Shown here: piece by piece, positions 13,319 to 26,030 of the stretch | Position numbering within the stretch: the stretch's first letter is position 1 | Layout of the letters: every line of letters begins with the position of its first letter | Source of the DNA: Ovis canadensis | Lineage: Eukaryota; Chordata; Mammalia; Artiodactyla; Bovidae | Assembly (NCBI RefSeq): GCF_042477335.2 | Contig: NC_091249.1 | Span: 44,438,001-44,502,000 of the forward strand | Direction: 5' to 3' | Length of the DNA: 64,000 bases | Made by a program: the position numbers and the translations under genes | Notes under the pieces: generated by a model | What the model saw: the letters and a program-made list of their open reading frames with translations, nothing else | What the model was told of the DNA's origin: nothing | The model's database searches: none

Positions 13319-13527
13319 GGGCTTCCCTGGTGGCTCAGACAGTAGGCATCTGCCTGCAGTACAGGAGACCTGGGTTCAGTCCCTGGGTTGGGAAGATCCC
13401 CTGTAGGAGGGCATGGCGACCGACTCCAGTATTCTTGCCTGGAGAATCCCCATGGACAGAGGAGCCTGCCTGGTGGGGTGCAGTCCATGGGGTGGCAAAG
13501 AGTCGGACATGACAGAACGACTAAGCA
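13319..13527 (+). mobile_element. Bov-tA SINE
   Basis: Full-length element: gggcttccctggtggctcag to acagaacgactaagca. About 3.6 kb upstream of the presumed LOX start. Confidence 0.9.
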
Positions 13528-14482
13528 CATCCCACATATGTGAATACAGTTTACAAATATCAGAACACAGCTTTATAACAATGTTCAGTTCTTAATGGGG
13601 CAGACATTGCAGTTTAAATTTTTGACATTGATATTCTATTGATGGACCCTTGAAAAATAGCATTATTCCATCTCTCTTCCTCTTATGCTACATACTGCAG
13701 AACTGTTCACAAAAGAAGGTCTTAGGGTCAAAGTGGAATCAGTTACAGATCTTACTAAAGCTAAAAGTAAAGGTATCTTGATGTAGCTACAGTTGTTACT
13801 GATTCTTTCAGTGATGAGTAGAAGGAACTGTTGTTTCTCCAATTTTGTGAATAATAGTTTTGTGAACAGAAGGCACAATGTGTGGCTAGACTGTGTCTTG
13901 TAGCATTTGCAAATACTTTCAATCTTCCTCAATGTGCAAGCCACATATTTGTTCTCAGCTGGCTGAGTCATAAGGCAGAGAGTTTAGAGAAAGTAGAAGA
14001 GAAAGAAAATCAACTAAGCATTCATTAGGAAGTATAACAAAAGGTTTCCCCCCTGCCCCCACCAAGGCAGTGTCATGTGTGTTTACAAGAAAATAAAGTG
14101 TATACATTGCTATTCTAGTTGCTTTATTCTGACAGTTTTTTAAGTCTGTTGGAGTAAATTTGATTAAAAAAGTGAACTTCATTCAGCCATAAATTTTGAT
14201 AATGAGTTAACCAACTGACATTCATTGAGAGCTCATGTGTGCAAATCACCATTACAGTATACTACACTTCACAGTATCACAAGATTCAAGAAATTTGTAA
14301 ATCAAATGTATATTCAACTTCTGGTGGGAAATATGTAAAAACGGAAAATGGCCATCTCACACATTGAAAACATCTAAAGCTGCAAAGTCCAATGAAAGGA
14401 GTTATTCAATTAAATATTAATAATCATAAAGAAAAACTATAGTGAATGAAAGAGCTGATGAATGATATGTTTAGCTTGTTTT

Positions 14483-14603
14483 CTTCCCCCACCGCTTGAA
14501 GTGGGGGAAGTTTCAACAAAGCTCAGTCAGCCCCACTGTGCAACTGGGTAGAGGAAGTTTCCAAAAGGAAAATACAGTTGTTGTGACCAGAAAATTCCAG
14601 TGA
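14483..14603 (+). repeat. Copy A of a local diverged repeat, with hairpin
   Basis: Shares with 15671-15765 the blocks ccaccgcttga, gcaactgggta, gaagttt, aaaggaaaa, acagttgtt and accagaaaa, in the same order and orientation. It also has a perfect 10-bp inverted repeat, cttcccccac (14483-14492) and gtgggggaag (14501-14510), with an 8-nt loop. Repeat family not recognised. Confidence 0.6.
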
Positions 14604-15670
14604 TGTGAAAGTAAATGGAATTGTATATTCACAAAAGTCAGTGGTTTTAAAAGAGGGAAAACGCTTTAGAAAGGATTTGGGTTAATCCTTGAATCCTGCA
14701 TATAACTAAGTCAGGAAAAGTAAGTCAGCTGTCCAAAGATACACAGCTTTTTATGTAAATACCAGGATTGGAAGCTAGAGTATTTTATCCAAGATTCAGG
14801 AAAAAATTCCTACCCTTCCATTAAGGGCCACTCTGGTCTGCCACTCTGACAGTCTGAACTCTACGGCAGAGTTCTTCCCTCAGCACTGTGTGGTCAAACC
14901 CTCGTGGTTGTGGGCTTCTTCCCTGGGGAATGAGCTCGTCCTGGGTGAATACAGAGCATTCTTCTGATGACAGATAATTACACTCTCTCCCTTCCTGCTT
15001 CTCCTATAATTTGGCCTGTCCATCCAAATTATATACACCTGTTTCTTCTTTTTATTCCTTCTCTTAGTGAGTTTGGGGAATTGAATAGTTTTAAGTTTTG
15101 CAGTAAGTTCATAAAATGATAGACAGAGATGCCTCTAAACTTCATACAGAGGGATAGCATGGCTGACCTGCCATCCATGGGATTTGCCCTTGAACTTTTA
15201 TCTTCATCATATAAGAAAGACATTTGGCAATATCAGAAAGTTTCCACCTGACACCTGTTTGTGATCAAGGATGGTGTGTGGTCAGGGTTATAGCAAATCT
15301 AGCTTGACTGAGTAACAGTCAAATCAATCACCTTGGATTCAGAATCACTAGATCTGATTAGCTAAGAGAACCATCCTACCTTCGCCTTCGTGTCAGTCAG
15401 GGCTCTTGGGTAGAAAACAATAGGAACTGACTGACCACACTCAGCCACAAAGGAATGCAGTGGAAAAATAAAAGGAAAAGCTGAAGAATCAGGTCTTTGA
15501 AGATTCTGGCCCAAAACAGCTTAAGGGGAATCTGGGTAGCAAGAACTCACAGGAACTTTCTTTACTAGCCGGAAGAGTGGGCTCCAACATTTCTGACCTT
15601 TGTGTACTTCTGCTCAAGAGGTGAATTCTACAGTGATGGTTTGATGAGCCAAGCTTGAATCTCATGTCCA

Positions 15671-15765
15671 CCGCTTGACGTGGTGAACTTGAAGTTCTGC
15701 ACTGGTATCATCAATGCAACTGGGTACGCGAAGTTTCTAAAAGGAAAACACAGTTGTTCTAACCA
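15671..15765 (+). repeat. Copy B of the local diverged repeat
   Basis: Same ordered blocks as at 14483-14603. The hairpin arms are degraded here (ccaccgcttgacgtggtg). The copies are about 1.2 kb apart, roughly 1.4-2.7 kb upstream of the presumed LOX start. Confidence 0.6.
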
Positions 15766-16975
15766 GAAAAAAAGTGAAGTGGATGTTGGGAAGTCAAATC
15801 AGCAGAGGTTCACGACACAACCAAAATGTGGTGGTTAAACATCAAGAGGTAGAGACCAAGAGTGATAGGTGAATATTGAAGTATACCTTGACAATGGCCC
15901 AAATAATGATGAAACCAGCAAAAAGGTTAATAAAACCTGGTTCCAAGTCTAGTTTAAATCAAGCCGCTAATTTTGATTTTTCCTTTGAAATGCTTCCAGC
16001 AATGCCCAAACCCTGAGTGGCATATGAGCCACTGGTCCACTAAACATCTCTTTCCAGTCAGTGTTACCTACCTCCTCCTCACATCCTCCTACTAATTCTC
16101 CCCTGGCCACCCTCATTCCTTTGTCTTCACCCAAATCTGAAGCCCAAGACTGTTTCTTCAGCAACCACTTTGTTTAGTTTGGAAGATCAATTAAACACCA
16201 CAGGATTCTTCACTGACTTTTCAACATTTAACAAATGGTTAAGCTTTTTTTTTTTTTTTTTGATTCAAACCTCCTTATTAGACATACAAAGAGAAAGAAG
16301 CAGATGAAATGCTTATTAGAAATTGCCTTCTGAGTGCTCTCTGAGGCAGAATTTGCTCTAGTCCCCTTTGCTGAAACTTCCTGAGAAACACTGTGGAAAT
16401 GAAAGATGGTTCTTCACTTCCAAAGTACAAATCAGGCCGGCATTTTGAAAGAGACAGGTTTATTCATCACTTCAGTGTTAGCTGGCTTTGCTCCCTGTAA
16501 AATTTTACTTCTGGTTATTAAAATATTCACTGTAGGAAATAAATTTGTAATCCATTTCTCATATTACCTACACACAGAAAAACAAAATTTGATATCTTGG
16601 GGTTTATTTGCTGAAGGCGCTTCCCATAAAAGCAAGGGGTGTGCATTGGGAAATGTGTCTGGTTAACTCCTTATGGATAAATTAGTCACAACCTTTCCTC
16701 CGCCCACCCCATCCCCCCTTTCCCGACTCTCGCCCCCAGCACCCTCTCCACCTCCCAACTTCCCGCCTCTCCAGGGCTGGTGACCTAATAGCATTTTTCT
16801 TCATGCATATTTTGGCGTCGCCCCACGGCCTGGCTGCCTTTGCCTGTCTGAGTCTTTTGAAATTCCTGCATGTTCGCCCCAGATTAAGCCGAGTGTGTCT
16901 CAGGATGTGTGTTCCGTTTTGTTCTTTCCCCTTAACGCTCCCTGTGCAACGTGTCTGGGGGGAGGAGGACAAGCT

Positions 16976-17432
16976 GGGTAGGGGAGGGGAAGGGAGGGAG
17001 GGGCAGCGGCGAGGAGCTGTCCGCCTTGCACGTTTCCAATCACATTACGTGAACAAATAGCAGAGGGGCGGCCGGGCCAGAACGGCTTGTGTAACTTTGC
17101 AAATGTGCCAGAAAGTTTAAAAATCTCTCCTCCTTCCTTCACTCCAGACACTGCCCGTTCGCCGGGGCCGCCACGCCGCTCCCCGTCGCCTTCCTGAAGG
17201 ACTGAGAAAGAGAAGAGAGGAGAGTGCCACGTCTCACCAGCCGCCTTTACGGCAGAGGGTCTGCAGCCCACCCTAGGCATTGCTTGGTAGGGACTGAGAT
17301 ACCCGGGCGCCCAGCCCGCCTCCTCGGTTGAAGAGTTCTCCCTCCCTCACGTGACTTGAGCCCCGTTTTTTTTTTTTTCCCCCCCTCCGAGCTACGTCTT
17401 CCCGGAGTGGGGACAGTCCAGGAAAGGGAGCA
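16976..17432 (+). promoter_or_regulatory. LOX: LOX promoter and 5'UTR (CpG-rich)
   Basis: Base composition switches abruptly from AT rich to GC/CpG rich around 16.9 kb and stays so to about 18.5 kb. A TATA-like tttaaaaat at 17116-17124 suggests initiation near 17145 (inferred). Other visible sites are a G-run tract at 16976-17003, an ACGTG hypoxia-response-type core at 17047-17051 and a TCACGTGA E-box at 17347-17354. A T13-C7 pyrimidine run occupies 17366-17385, shortly before the ATG. Regulation of LOX by HIF-1 through a promoter HRE is established; equating it with this ACGTG is inference. Confidence 0.7.
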
Positions 17433-18066
17433 ATGCGCTTCGCCTGGACCGCACTCCTCGGGTCGCTGCAGCTCTGCGCACTCGTGCGCTGCGCCCCGCC
17501 GGCCGCCAGCCACCGGCAGCCCCCTCGCGAACAGGCGGCGGCTCCCGGCGCCTGGCGCCAGAAGATCCAATGGGAGAACAACGGGCAGGTGTTCAGCCTG
17601 CTGAGCCTGGGCTCGCAGTACCAGCCGCAACGGCGACGGGACCCTGGCGCCACCGCCCCGGGGGCCGCCAACGCCACCGCCCCGCAGATGCGCACACCAA
17701 TCCTGCTGCTCCGCAACAACCGCACCGCGGCGGCGCGAGTGCGGACGGCCGGCCCCTCTGCAGCCGCAGCCGGCCGCCCCAGGCCCGTCGCCCGCCACTG
17801 GTTCCAAGCTGGCTACTCGACGTCTGGGGCCCACGAGGCTGGGACCTCGCGCGCTGATAACCAGACGGCACAGGGAGAGGTCCCGACGCTCAGTAACCTG
17901 CGACCGCCTAACCGCGTGGACGTGGACGGCATGGTGGGCGACGACCCGTACAACCCCTATAAGTACACCGACGACAACCCCTATTACAACTATTACGACA
18001 CGTACGAAAGGCCCAGGCCTGGGAGCAGGTACCGGCCCGGATACGGCACCGGCTACTTCCAGTATG
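17433..18066 (+). CDS. LOX: LOX exon 1 coding part: signal peptide, propeptide, BMP1 site
   Basis: Lysyl oxidase is a secreted copper amine oxidase that converts peptidyl lysine of collagen and elastin to allysine, starting covalent crosslinking of the matrix. This exon encodes residues 1-211 plus one base of codon 212. The ATG has an acceptable context (gagcaATGc) and opens a hydrophobic signal peptide of about 21 residues. An Arg-, Ala- and Pro-rich propeptide follows, with three N-glycosylation sequons (N80 NAT, N96 NRT, N143 NQT). The procollagen C-proteinase (BMP1) site is the Gly169-Asp170 bond in [11 protein letters not shown], followed by the Tyr-rich start of the mature enzyme. The donor is G|gtaagc at 18067. 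Exon 1 is very GC rich and lies in a CpG island; a long antisense ORF here is only a by-product of that composition. Joined to exons 2-7 it gives 418 residues, against 417 in human. Confidence 0.97.
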
Positions 18067-18415
18067 GTAAGCACCCCCAGCCTCCGCTAACCCCCGCGCA
18101 CCGTCACCCCAGCTCCGCGTCTCCCCGACGTGGCTGCCTGGGCGCGGCAGGCCTTGGTCCGTGCAGATCCCATCCCTCCCCCTGCGCCAGCCGAGGCAGC
18201 CCTGGAATTTGGTGCAAACCGCGCGCCCTGGCCCCTCCTGCTTCGTTTCCACTTTACTTTGCAGCCCCGGGCGTCCCCATTCTTCTGCTACCCGCAGCCC
18301 AACACCGCAGCCCAGTTGACTTAAGGGTGAGGAGTAAGGCACTTGGAGGGACCGGAGCCAGGGTGGGGGCCGCTAAATTGTCTCACTGCTTTGCCCATCC
18401 CCTGCTGACGTTTAG
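18067..18415 (+). other. LOX: LOX intron 1 (short, GC rich, open reading frame)
   Basis: A 349-nt intron between gtaagc and tttag. It has no in-frame stop relative to exon 1, so exon 1, the intron and the shifted exon 2 read through without interruption. It contains no recognisable transposon. Confidence 0.9.
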
Positions 18416-18524
18416 GTCTTCCGGACCTGGTGCCCGATCCCTACTACATCCAGGCTTCCACATACGTGCAAAAGATGGCCATGTACAACCTGAGATGCGC
18501 TGCGGAGGAAAACTGCTTGGCCAG
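18416..18524 (+). CDS. LOX: LOX exon 2
   Basis: This 109-nt exon encodes Gly212 to Ala247 plus two bases of Ser248, reading [14 protein letters not shown] and then [14 protein letters not shown]. It is the start of the conserved lysyl oxidase catalytic domain, with the first conserved cysteines (C239, C245). The acceptor is tttag|gt and the donor is ccag|gtacca. The donor is weak, with C at intron positions +4 and +5 instead of the usual A and G. Phase in (1) and phase out (2) match the neighbouring exons exactly. Intron 1 is only 349 nt. Confidence 0.96.
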
Positions 18525-19732
<1,208 letters not shown>

Positions 19733-19796
19733 TAAGTGGATGGGACTCTTGGGTACTTTTGAGTTGCTTTTTCACTTTACAGGTGATTCTTTTTAT

Positions 19797-20085
19797 GTTT
19801 TTTAAGAGTTAACTTTTTGTTGTAGTAGGGTATAGCTGATTAACAATGTTGTGACAGTTTCAGGTAAATAGCGAAGGGACTCAGCCATACATATACATAT
19901 ATCTATTCTCCCCCCAAAACCCCTCCTATCCAGGCTGCCACATACTATTGAGCAGAGTTCCATGTGGTATACAATAGGTCCTTGCTGGTCATCCATTTTA
20001 AATATAGCAGTGTGTACATGACCATCCCAAACTCCCTAACTGTCCCTTCTTCTCCTGGCAACTGTAAGTTCATTTTCTAAATTAC
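19797..20085 (-). mobile_element. L1 3'UTR fragment (antisense)
   Basis: Contains the common L1 3' motif in reverse: tatagctgattaacaatgtt, agagttccatgtggtataca, ataggtccttgctggtcatc. Located in LOX intron 3. Confidence 0.7.
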
Positions 20086-20323
20086 AGGTGATTCTTGATA
20101 TGATAAATTCTTACACAAAGGAAGAAAATTGCTGTTATTTATACTTAGAATTTCTCTATATAACTTGACATAATCAAGGAAATCCATCTTTAGGATAATA
20201 CATCAGTTACTATATATTGTTATCTTTTAAACTGGAAACTCTTTTAAGCCCAGCTTATTAAAACTGTCGATAAGATTACATCAGTTAGCTTCACTAGAAT
20301 TTGGTCCCAGTGTACTACAGGTA

Positions 20324-20520
20324 GGGCTTTCCTGGTGGTCAGTGGTAAAGAATCTACCTGCAATGCAGGAGACTTGGGCTCAATCCCTGGGTTGTTAAGA
20401 TTCCCTGGAGAAAAATGGCAACCCACTCCAGTATTCTTGCTTGGGAAATCCCATGGACAGAGGAGCCTGGTGGGTTGCAGTCCATGGGGTCGCAAAGAGC
20501 TGGGCATGTCTTAGCCACTA
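20324..20520 (+). mobile_element. Bov-tA SINE
   Basis: gggctttcctggtggtcagt through the Bov-A body to cttagccacta, in LOX intron 3 in the sense orientation. Confidence 0.88.
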
Positions 20521-21254
20521 CACCACCACCAATTCTACAGTATGACTTGGTAACTTGCTTAGGTGTTCATTGCCAGGAAATCCTGTTTTATGGTCTTAAA
20601 ATTTCGACAGTTTGAGCCATTACTTTTTGTTCTCTTCTTATGTGAGAAAATGAACAGTTCAGCACCTTCACTTAAATGACATGAAAAAAAAAAAGTGAGC
20701 AACTACTTTGCTGCTGAAGTAGATTTATGAATAAAAGTTTATACTAGTTACATACGAATGGTGGATAAAACATGCTTTTATTTCTCCTTTGCATTTTAGT
20801 ACTGATTCAATGTGTGAGCATACAATTTCTAAAAATTTCACAGAAACCTCCCAAGAGAAGACTGCTCTTCCCTTTTGGAATGAAGCATCAGTAGTGGCAG
20901 CCAAAGGGGATATACTAGAGGACATACGACAAGTTCCACTTAAACAAAGAGGATTTACTGTCTCTATTTAACCTTCTAAGATAAAACAGGGTGGGATAAA
21001 AAAGCACGAGACTCTAAATAAGTCTTTTTTCCCACATACCAAAGCTAAAGCCTTACCATTTTGATAGATTTTTGTCCTGGGGAAAAAAAAAATCTAGCAT
21101 GGATCGAGCTTTAAGAAGCTCAACTTGATCCCAATTTTGATGCAAAACCAAATGTGGGAAGCAGTGTGCGTGTGTGTGGGGGGGGTCATCTAGAATCCTC
21201 ACTGCTGTCTCCGTATGTTGCTGACTGCTGTTTCTGTGTCCTGTGGGACGTCAG

Positions 21255-21411
21255 ACATTACCACAGCATGGATGAATTCAGCCACTATGACCTGCTTGAT
21301 GCCAGCACCCAGAGGAGAGTGGCTGAGGGCCACAAGGCGAGCTTCTGTCTTGAGGACACGTCGTGTGACTACGGCTACCACAGGCGGTTTGCGTGCACTG
21401 CCCACACACAG
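21255..21411 (+). CDS. LOX: LOX exon 4: copper site end and LTQ lysine
   Basis: This 157-nt exon completes Q294 and encodes residues 295-346 ([16 protein letters not shown] to FACTAHTQ). H295 and H297 are copper ligands by homology to human H294 and H296. K321 in GHKASF corresponds to human K320, the lysine that condenses with a tyrosine to form lysine tyrosylquinone, the enzyme's cofactor. The conserved cysteines C325, C331 and C341 are present. The acceptor is cgtcag|acat and the donor is cacag|gtagga. No catalytic residue is lost. Confidence 0.97.
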
Positions 21412-22779
21412 GTAGGACGGCGACCTGGAATCAGGAGCCCACACGCTTCAGAGAGAAAGCAGCCACCTGTTTGCTTTCCTCCTGCCATCTTTGTGAAAAA
21501 CTGTTTTACTCAGGGGGTCATCTAGTCCAAACGGTAAATTATTGGGAAAAGGAAAGTGATGGCTTGATGATCCAAATTACGTTTAAAAAGTATTCCATCA
21601 ACACAGAAGGTCACGGTGGATACTTGCTATGTTCCACAATGAAGAGCAATAGTCTATTATCTGAAAAGATCGGAAGAGTTTCCCATTTTTGCACTCATCC
21701 TGTATTCTTTAACTCAACTGGTAAGTAACTATAGAAGAGAGATGTTTTGTCACCTGCAAAACTCTCTCTCCATCTGAGCTAAAAATAGAATGGTGGTTGG
21801 GGTTAGCAAAAGGACAGAAATAAGTTTCTTAAATAGCACTTTAAAAAATGTCTCTTTTAATCATGCAGAGAAGAGCAGAAGGACAGTTTCTTTCTCCATG
21901 CATATATATTTAAACCTACGGTATAATTGATGTCAGATGTCCTTTGGATGGATTTTTAAAAATAGTGCTGTCCTAAGCAGTTTGCATGTCTTATAATGGG
22001 AAAATGTGTGTCAGTTAAAAGCCGTGCCAGTATTTCCATAAGAAACCCTAATTTGTAAAAGGACATTATAATTTTACTCCAGCGGAAATCTTGGCAGGGA
22101 GTAGTGAATATACGTAACTCAGGGCACAGAGGATCAGCAGCTGGCATCTTGGGAAGCAAATTCCAGGGCTGTGGCAGGAAGCTTTCTGGTGACCTAAATA
22201 TTATCATTCCTTCTTTCTCTGGGCTTAAAACATCATAGCAATTGGAAGGCGAAAGGTTCAGTTCCTCTCACCCTGGGGCAGCGCTTACTCTAAGAAAAAG
22301 AAGATGTAACCTCACATTACACGTATGTTTGTGTAAAGATTCCCTTTTCACCCAGTGATCCCTACGTCCCACAGCACCTGCCAGTGCAGGGTACCTTGAG
22401 TTGACTCTCTTCACTTAGAAGAGGCACTCTGAACAGCTCAATGCTCAAATATTTGAATCTAAGACTATAGGCAGCATGTGACTCCCCCAACTCCTTGGCT
22501 GGTGACCCTACTTCATTTTATGTGGTAGCTTTCTTATTAATTATCCTCCATTTTATATCCTATTTAACCACTATTCACTAGATCTTACACTGCAAATGAC
22601 TAATGTATTTGTGTTTTTCACTACACTGGTTGTCTCTTGAACATGGGCTTCCTTTAAAGGGAAAAATTTTCTTCACAAAGCCTCATTGTTGACTTAGTTA
22701 TATTATGGCCCTTTAAAATGTATCCAAATATAAAACTAGATATAACTTCTTTATATTTATACTCTCATATAAATTCCTG

Positions 22780-22945
22780 GACTTCCCTTCCCTCAGCTGG
22801 GTAAAGAATCCATATGCAATGTGAGAGATCTGGGTTCGATCTGTGAGTTGAGAAGATCCCCTGCAGAAGGGAAAGGCTACCCATTTCAGTATTCTGTCCT
22901 GGAGAATTCCATGGACTGTATAATCCATGGGGTTGCAAAGAATTT
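22780..22945 (+). mobile_element. Degenerate Bov-tA SINE
   Basis: Recognisable by agctgggtaaagaatccata, gatctgggttcgatctg and ccatggactgtataatccat. Located in LOX intron 4. Confidence 0.75.
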
Positions 22946-23005
22946 GAGTATTAAATCTATATGAAGCTAGAAATTACATTAACCTCATTCATTTATGTAA
23001 TAGTT

Positions 23006-23331
23006 CAGTTCAGTTCAGTTCAGTCGCTCAGCCGTGTCCGACTCTTTGAGACCCCATGAATTGCAGCATGCCAGGCCTCCCTGTCCATCACCAATTCCCG
23101 GAGTTCACTCAAACTCACATCCATCGAGTTGGTGATGCCATCCAGCCATCTCATCCTCTGTCGTCCCCTTCTCCTCCTGCCCCCAATCCTTCCCAGCATC
23201 AGAGTCTTTTCCAATGAGTCAACTCTTCGCATGAGGTGGCCAAAGTACTGGAGTTTCAGTTTTAGCATCATTCCTTCCAAAGAAATCCCAGGGCTGACCT
23301 CCTTTAGAATGGAATGGTTGGATCTCTTTGC
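23006..23331 (-). mobile_element. BovB LINE 3' end with 7-bp duplication
   Basis: Antisense 3' terminal piece (cagttcagttcagtcgctca to gaatggttggatctctttgc). aatagtt at 22999-23005 and 23332-23338 is the likely target duplication. Located in LOX intron 4. Confidence 0.88.
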
Positions 23332-24304
23332 AATAGTTACGTTTGGCTAAAACCAAATAGTTAATTTATATAGTCTTGGCTGTGGTTCTACATTTTTTAG
23401 GTTTTTAAAGTTTGAATACAGGAAATGCCTGTTTGCTTACTGCCCTGAAAACCCCCCTTTTTTTGTTTGCCAGTTCAAATAATCAAAACTTATACTTAAA
23501 TTCTGCCATCTGAGTAAGATAGAGTGCCAATGTCAGCATTCTTTAAAGTGCTCTTGTTCACTTGAAGGTAAGATAAGCATTATTTAAACCAGTTTTAAAT
23601 AGGTATCTAATTTGGTGAATCCCTTACAGTGCCATGAAGGTGGTACTAGTAGAAGAAGTAGCAACGATAATAGCTAACACTGAGTATATACTCTGTGCCA
23701 GAATAAGAATTATGTGCTGGAAATCAGAAACTGAAAATTCTTCACAATATATTGACTACGCAGCATAAGGTTAATCAATGATTACAGGTTGGCACGGACC
23801 CGCGTGGGAAAACAGTTTTCATTGCAGTGGCACAGGTCCTTTCTGAGTCTGGCCTGTCTGTACGGTTGTGTACTGTATGAGAACACAGAGCCCCTCCGTT
23901 CTTCCCAAATCGAGGCCTAGGCAAACCAGCACTGGTCCAGCATGCTCCAGACGATTCTGCCCTCTCTCTGGTGGCCAAGGTGATCTTAAGCACCAAGCAA
24001 TATTGAGTTTAAATGACTGCAGCCTATTCTTTTAAATTTACTTTGACTAGTATTAGAATGAAAATACAACAGTGAAAACTTCTGATAAAGAATCTGTGGA
24101 ATCAAGAATATACCTATGGATTCCAATTTGAGCAAATTTCTCCAGACTAACTTGCTGGAGGGCAAGAACCGTATCTTAGTGGTGTTTTTCTCCTCTCAGC
24201 CACTAGAAGGCACTCATTTACTACTGAAGTGAGTATCTGAGCAAGTAGAGTTGACGTGGCATTCATCCCTTTAACACAACAACAAAATATTCAGTGATGA
24301 TGTG

Positions 24305-24570
24305 AGAAAGATTACAGCGTGGTGGTTACAAACAGGGACCTTGGACCCCAAATGCCTAAACTCAAAACCAGCTCAGCCACTTACCAGCTATTTATTCTTG
24401 GATGATCTATTTGACCTTATACAGCCTTAGTTTCTTCATTCATAAAATGTGTTAATACTACCTTCTGCCTTGTGTAGTTGTGAGAATTAAATTTTTATAT
24501 ATATATAAAACATGCTTAAAATTGCTCCTGGCACATAATACATACTTCATAAGTGTTAACTATTCAAAAA
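24305..24570 (+). mobile_element. MIR SINE
   Basis: Classic MIR layout: cagcgtggtggttacaaa, ctcagccacttaccagct, gttaatactaccttctgcc, gttgtgagaattaaa, gctcctggcacataatac. Located in LOX intron 4. Confidence 0.85.
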
Positions 24571-25068
24571 TGCAATAAGACTCCATCCTTAGGGAGCTTA
24601 CAATCTCTAGTAGATTCATTCTTATATAGGATGATTTTAATATAGAGAATAGAAGGATAAATAGCATAAAATGTATACATAAATTGAGTATCATGGGCTT
24701 TCAGAGTATAGCAAGGTAATTTCCAAGAACAGAAATTGGAGAGAGTTCCACTGATAGGACGACATTTGAGCTAAATTGATTATTATGTGGCCTTTATTCC
24801 TGAACTGGTAATATTCAAGGATTTTGGTGGAGGCCTATTTTGTCACTTAAGATTGTATTTATCACTAGTGATTTATTACAATTTTAAGCGAGATGTACTA
24901 CTACTTATATTAGTCCTGTATTTTTTTTAGCTGGAGGTGCTATAAGGCTGAGTAATATATACTTCTCAAAGGAGATGCAATATAAGTATAGTTTTATGTC
25001 AAACTCTTGTAAGTACTAAATTAAAATTTAATTTGCAAATAATAAGCATATTCTTTAGCACACTCTAA

Positions 25069-25281
<213 letters not shown>

Positions 25282-25568
25282 TAAATATTCATGGTCCTGC
25301 AAGCAATTATACATCTTCTAGAACTACTTTTAAACTAACCTAGATATATTTTAAAAATTCTTATTTGAAAGAACTTTATGGAAAAAGATCCAGCCTCCTT
25401 CAAAAACTCCAGACTTGAAGCACATGCCTAACTTACAGCCTCTTCCTTGCCTGATTTAGTTGAATTATGCTGCCTCTATTTTAGGCTCCATCCTGGAAAG
25501 AGGAAAAAAATTAACCTGTAAACACTGCTGATGAAATCTGAAACACGGATGATGTTTGTTTTGCCTAG

Positions 25569-25685
<117 letters not shown>

Positions 25686-25884
25686 TGAGTCCCATTTGCC
25701 TAGCTAAGTAATTCTCTTGATGATAAGTTTTAATTCATTGATAGGCATTCTACACATACATCTGTTTTCACTACTACTGCAGCGTCCTTGTAAAATAGGT
25801 CAAAGGTAGAAAATGAGAGAGAGTCTGCACTATCATATAATTGGAGCTGATCCTTTTTTGATAATGCTAGAAAACAGAGTCACA

Positions 25885-26030
25885 GATTTGATCCCTGGAA
25901 GATCCCCTGGAGAAGGAAATGGCAACCCATTCCAGTATTCTTGACTGGGAGATCCAATGGACAAAGGAGCCTGGTGAGCTATATAGGCCACGGGATTACA
26001 AAAGAGATATATACAACTAAGGGACTAAAC
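25885..26030 (+). mobile_element. 5'-truncated Bov-tA SINE
   Basis: Body only: tttgatccctggaagatccc, cccattccagtattcttgac, and a degraded tail. Located in LOX intron 6. Confidence 0.8.

Larger units (their letters stand above)
13528..16975. other. LOX upstream flank
   Basis: Apart from the repeat pair at 14.5 and 15.7 kb, no element is recognised. A T16 run is at about 16.245 kb. From 16.69 kb the sequence becomes C rich and then CpG rich, merging into the promoter. Confidence 0.55.

Noticed and set aside
13663-13971. 102-codon minus-strand ORF
   Set aside because: No recognisable domain, no splice or promoter context; length is within chance for this composition.
17247-18074. 275-codon antisense ORF opposite LOX exon 1
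   Set aside because: It mirrors the LOX coding frame in GC-rich sequence, has Val/Arg-rich low complexity and no family signature.
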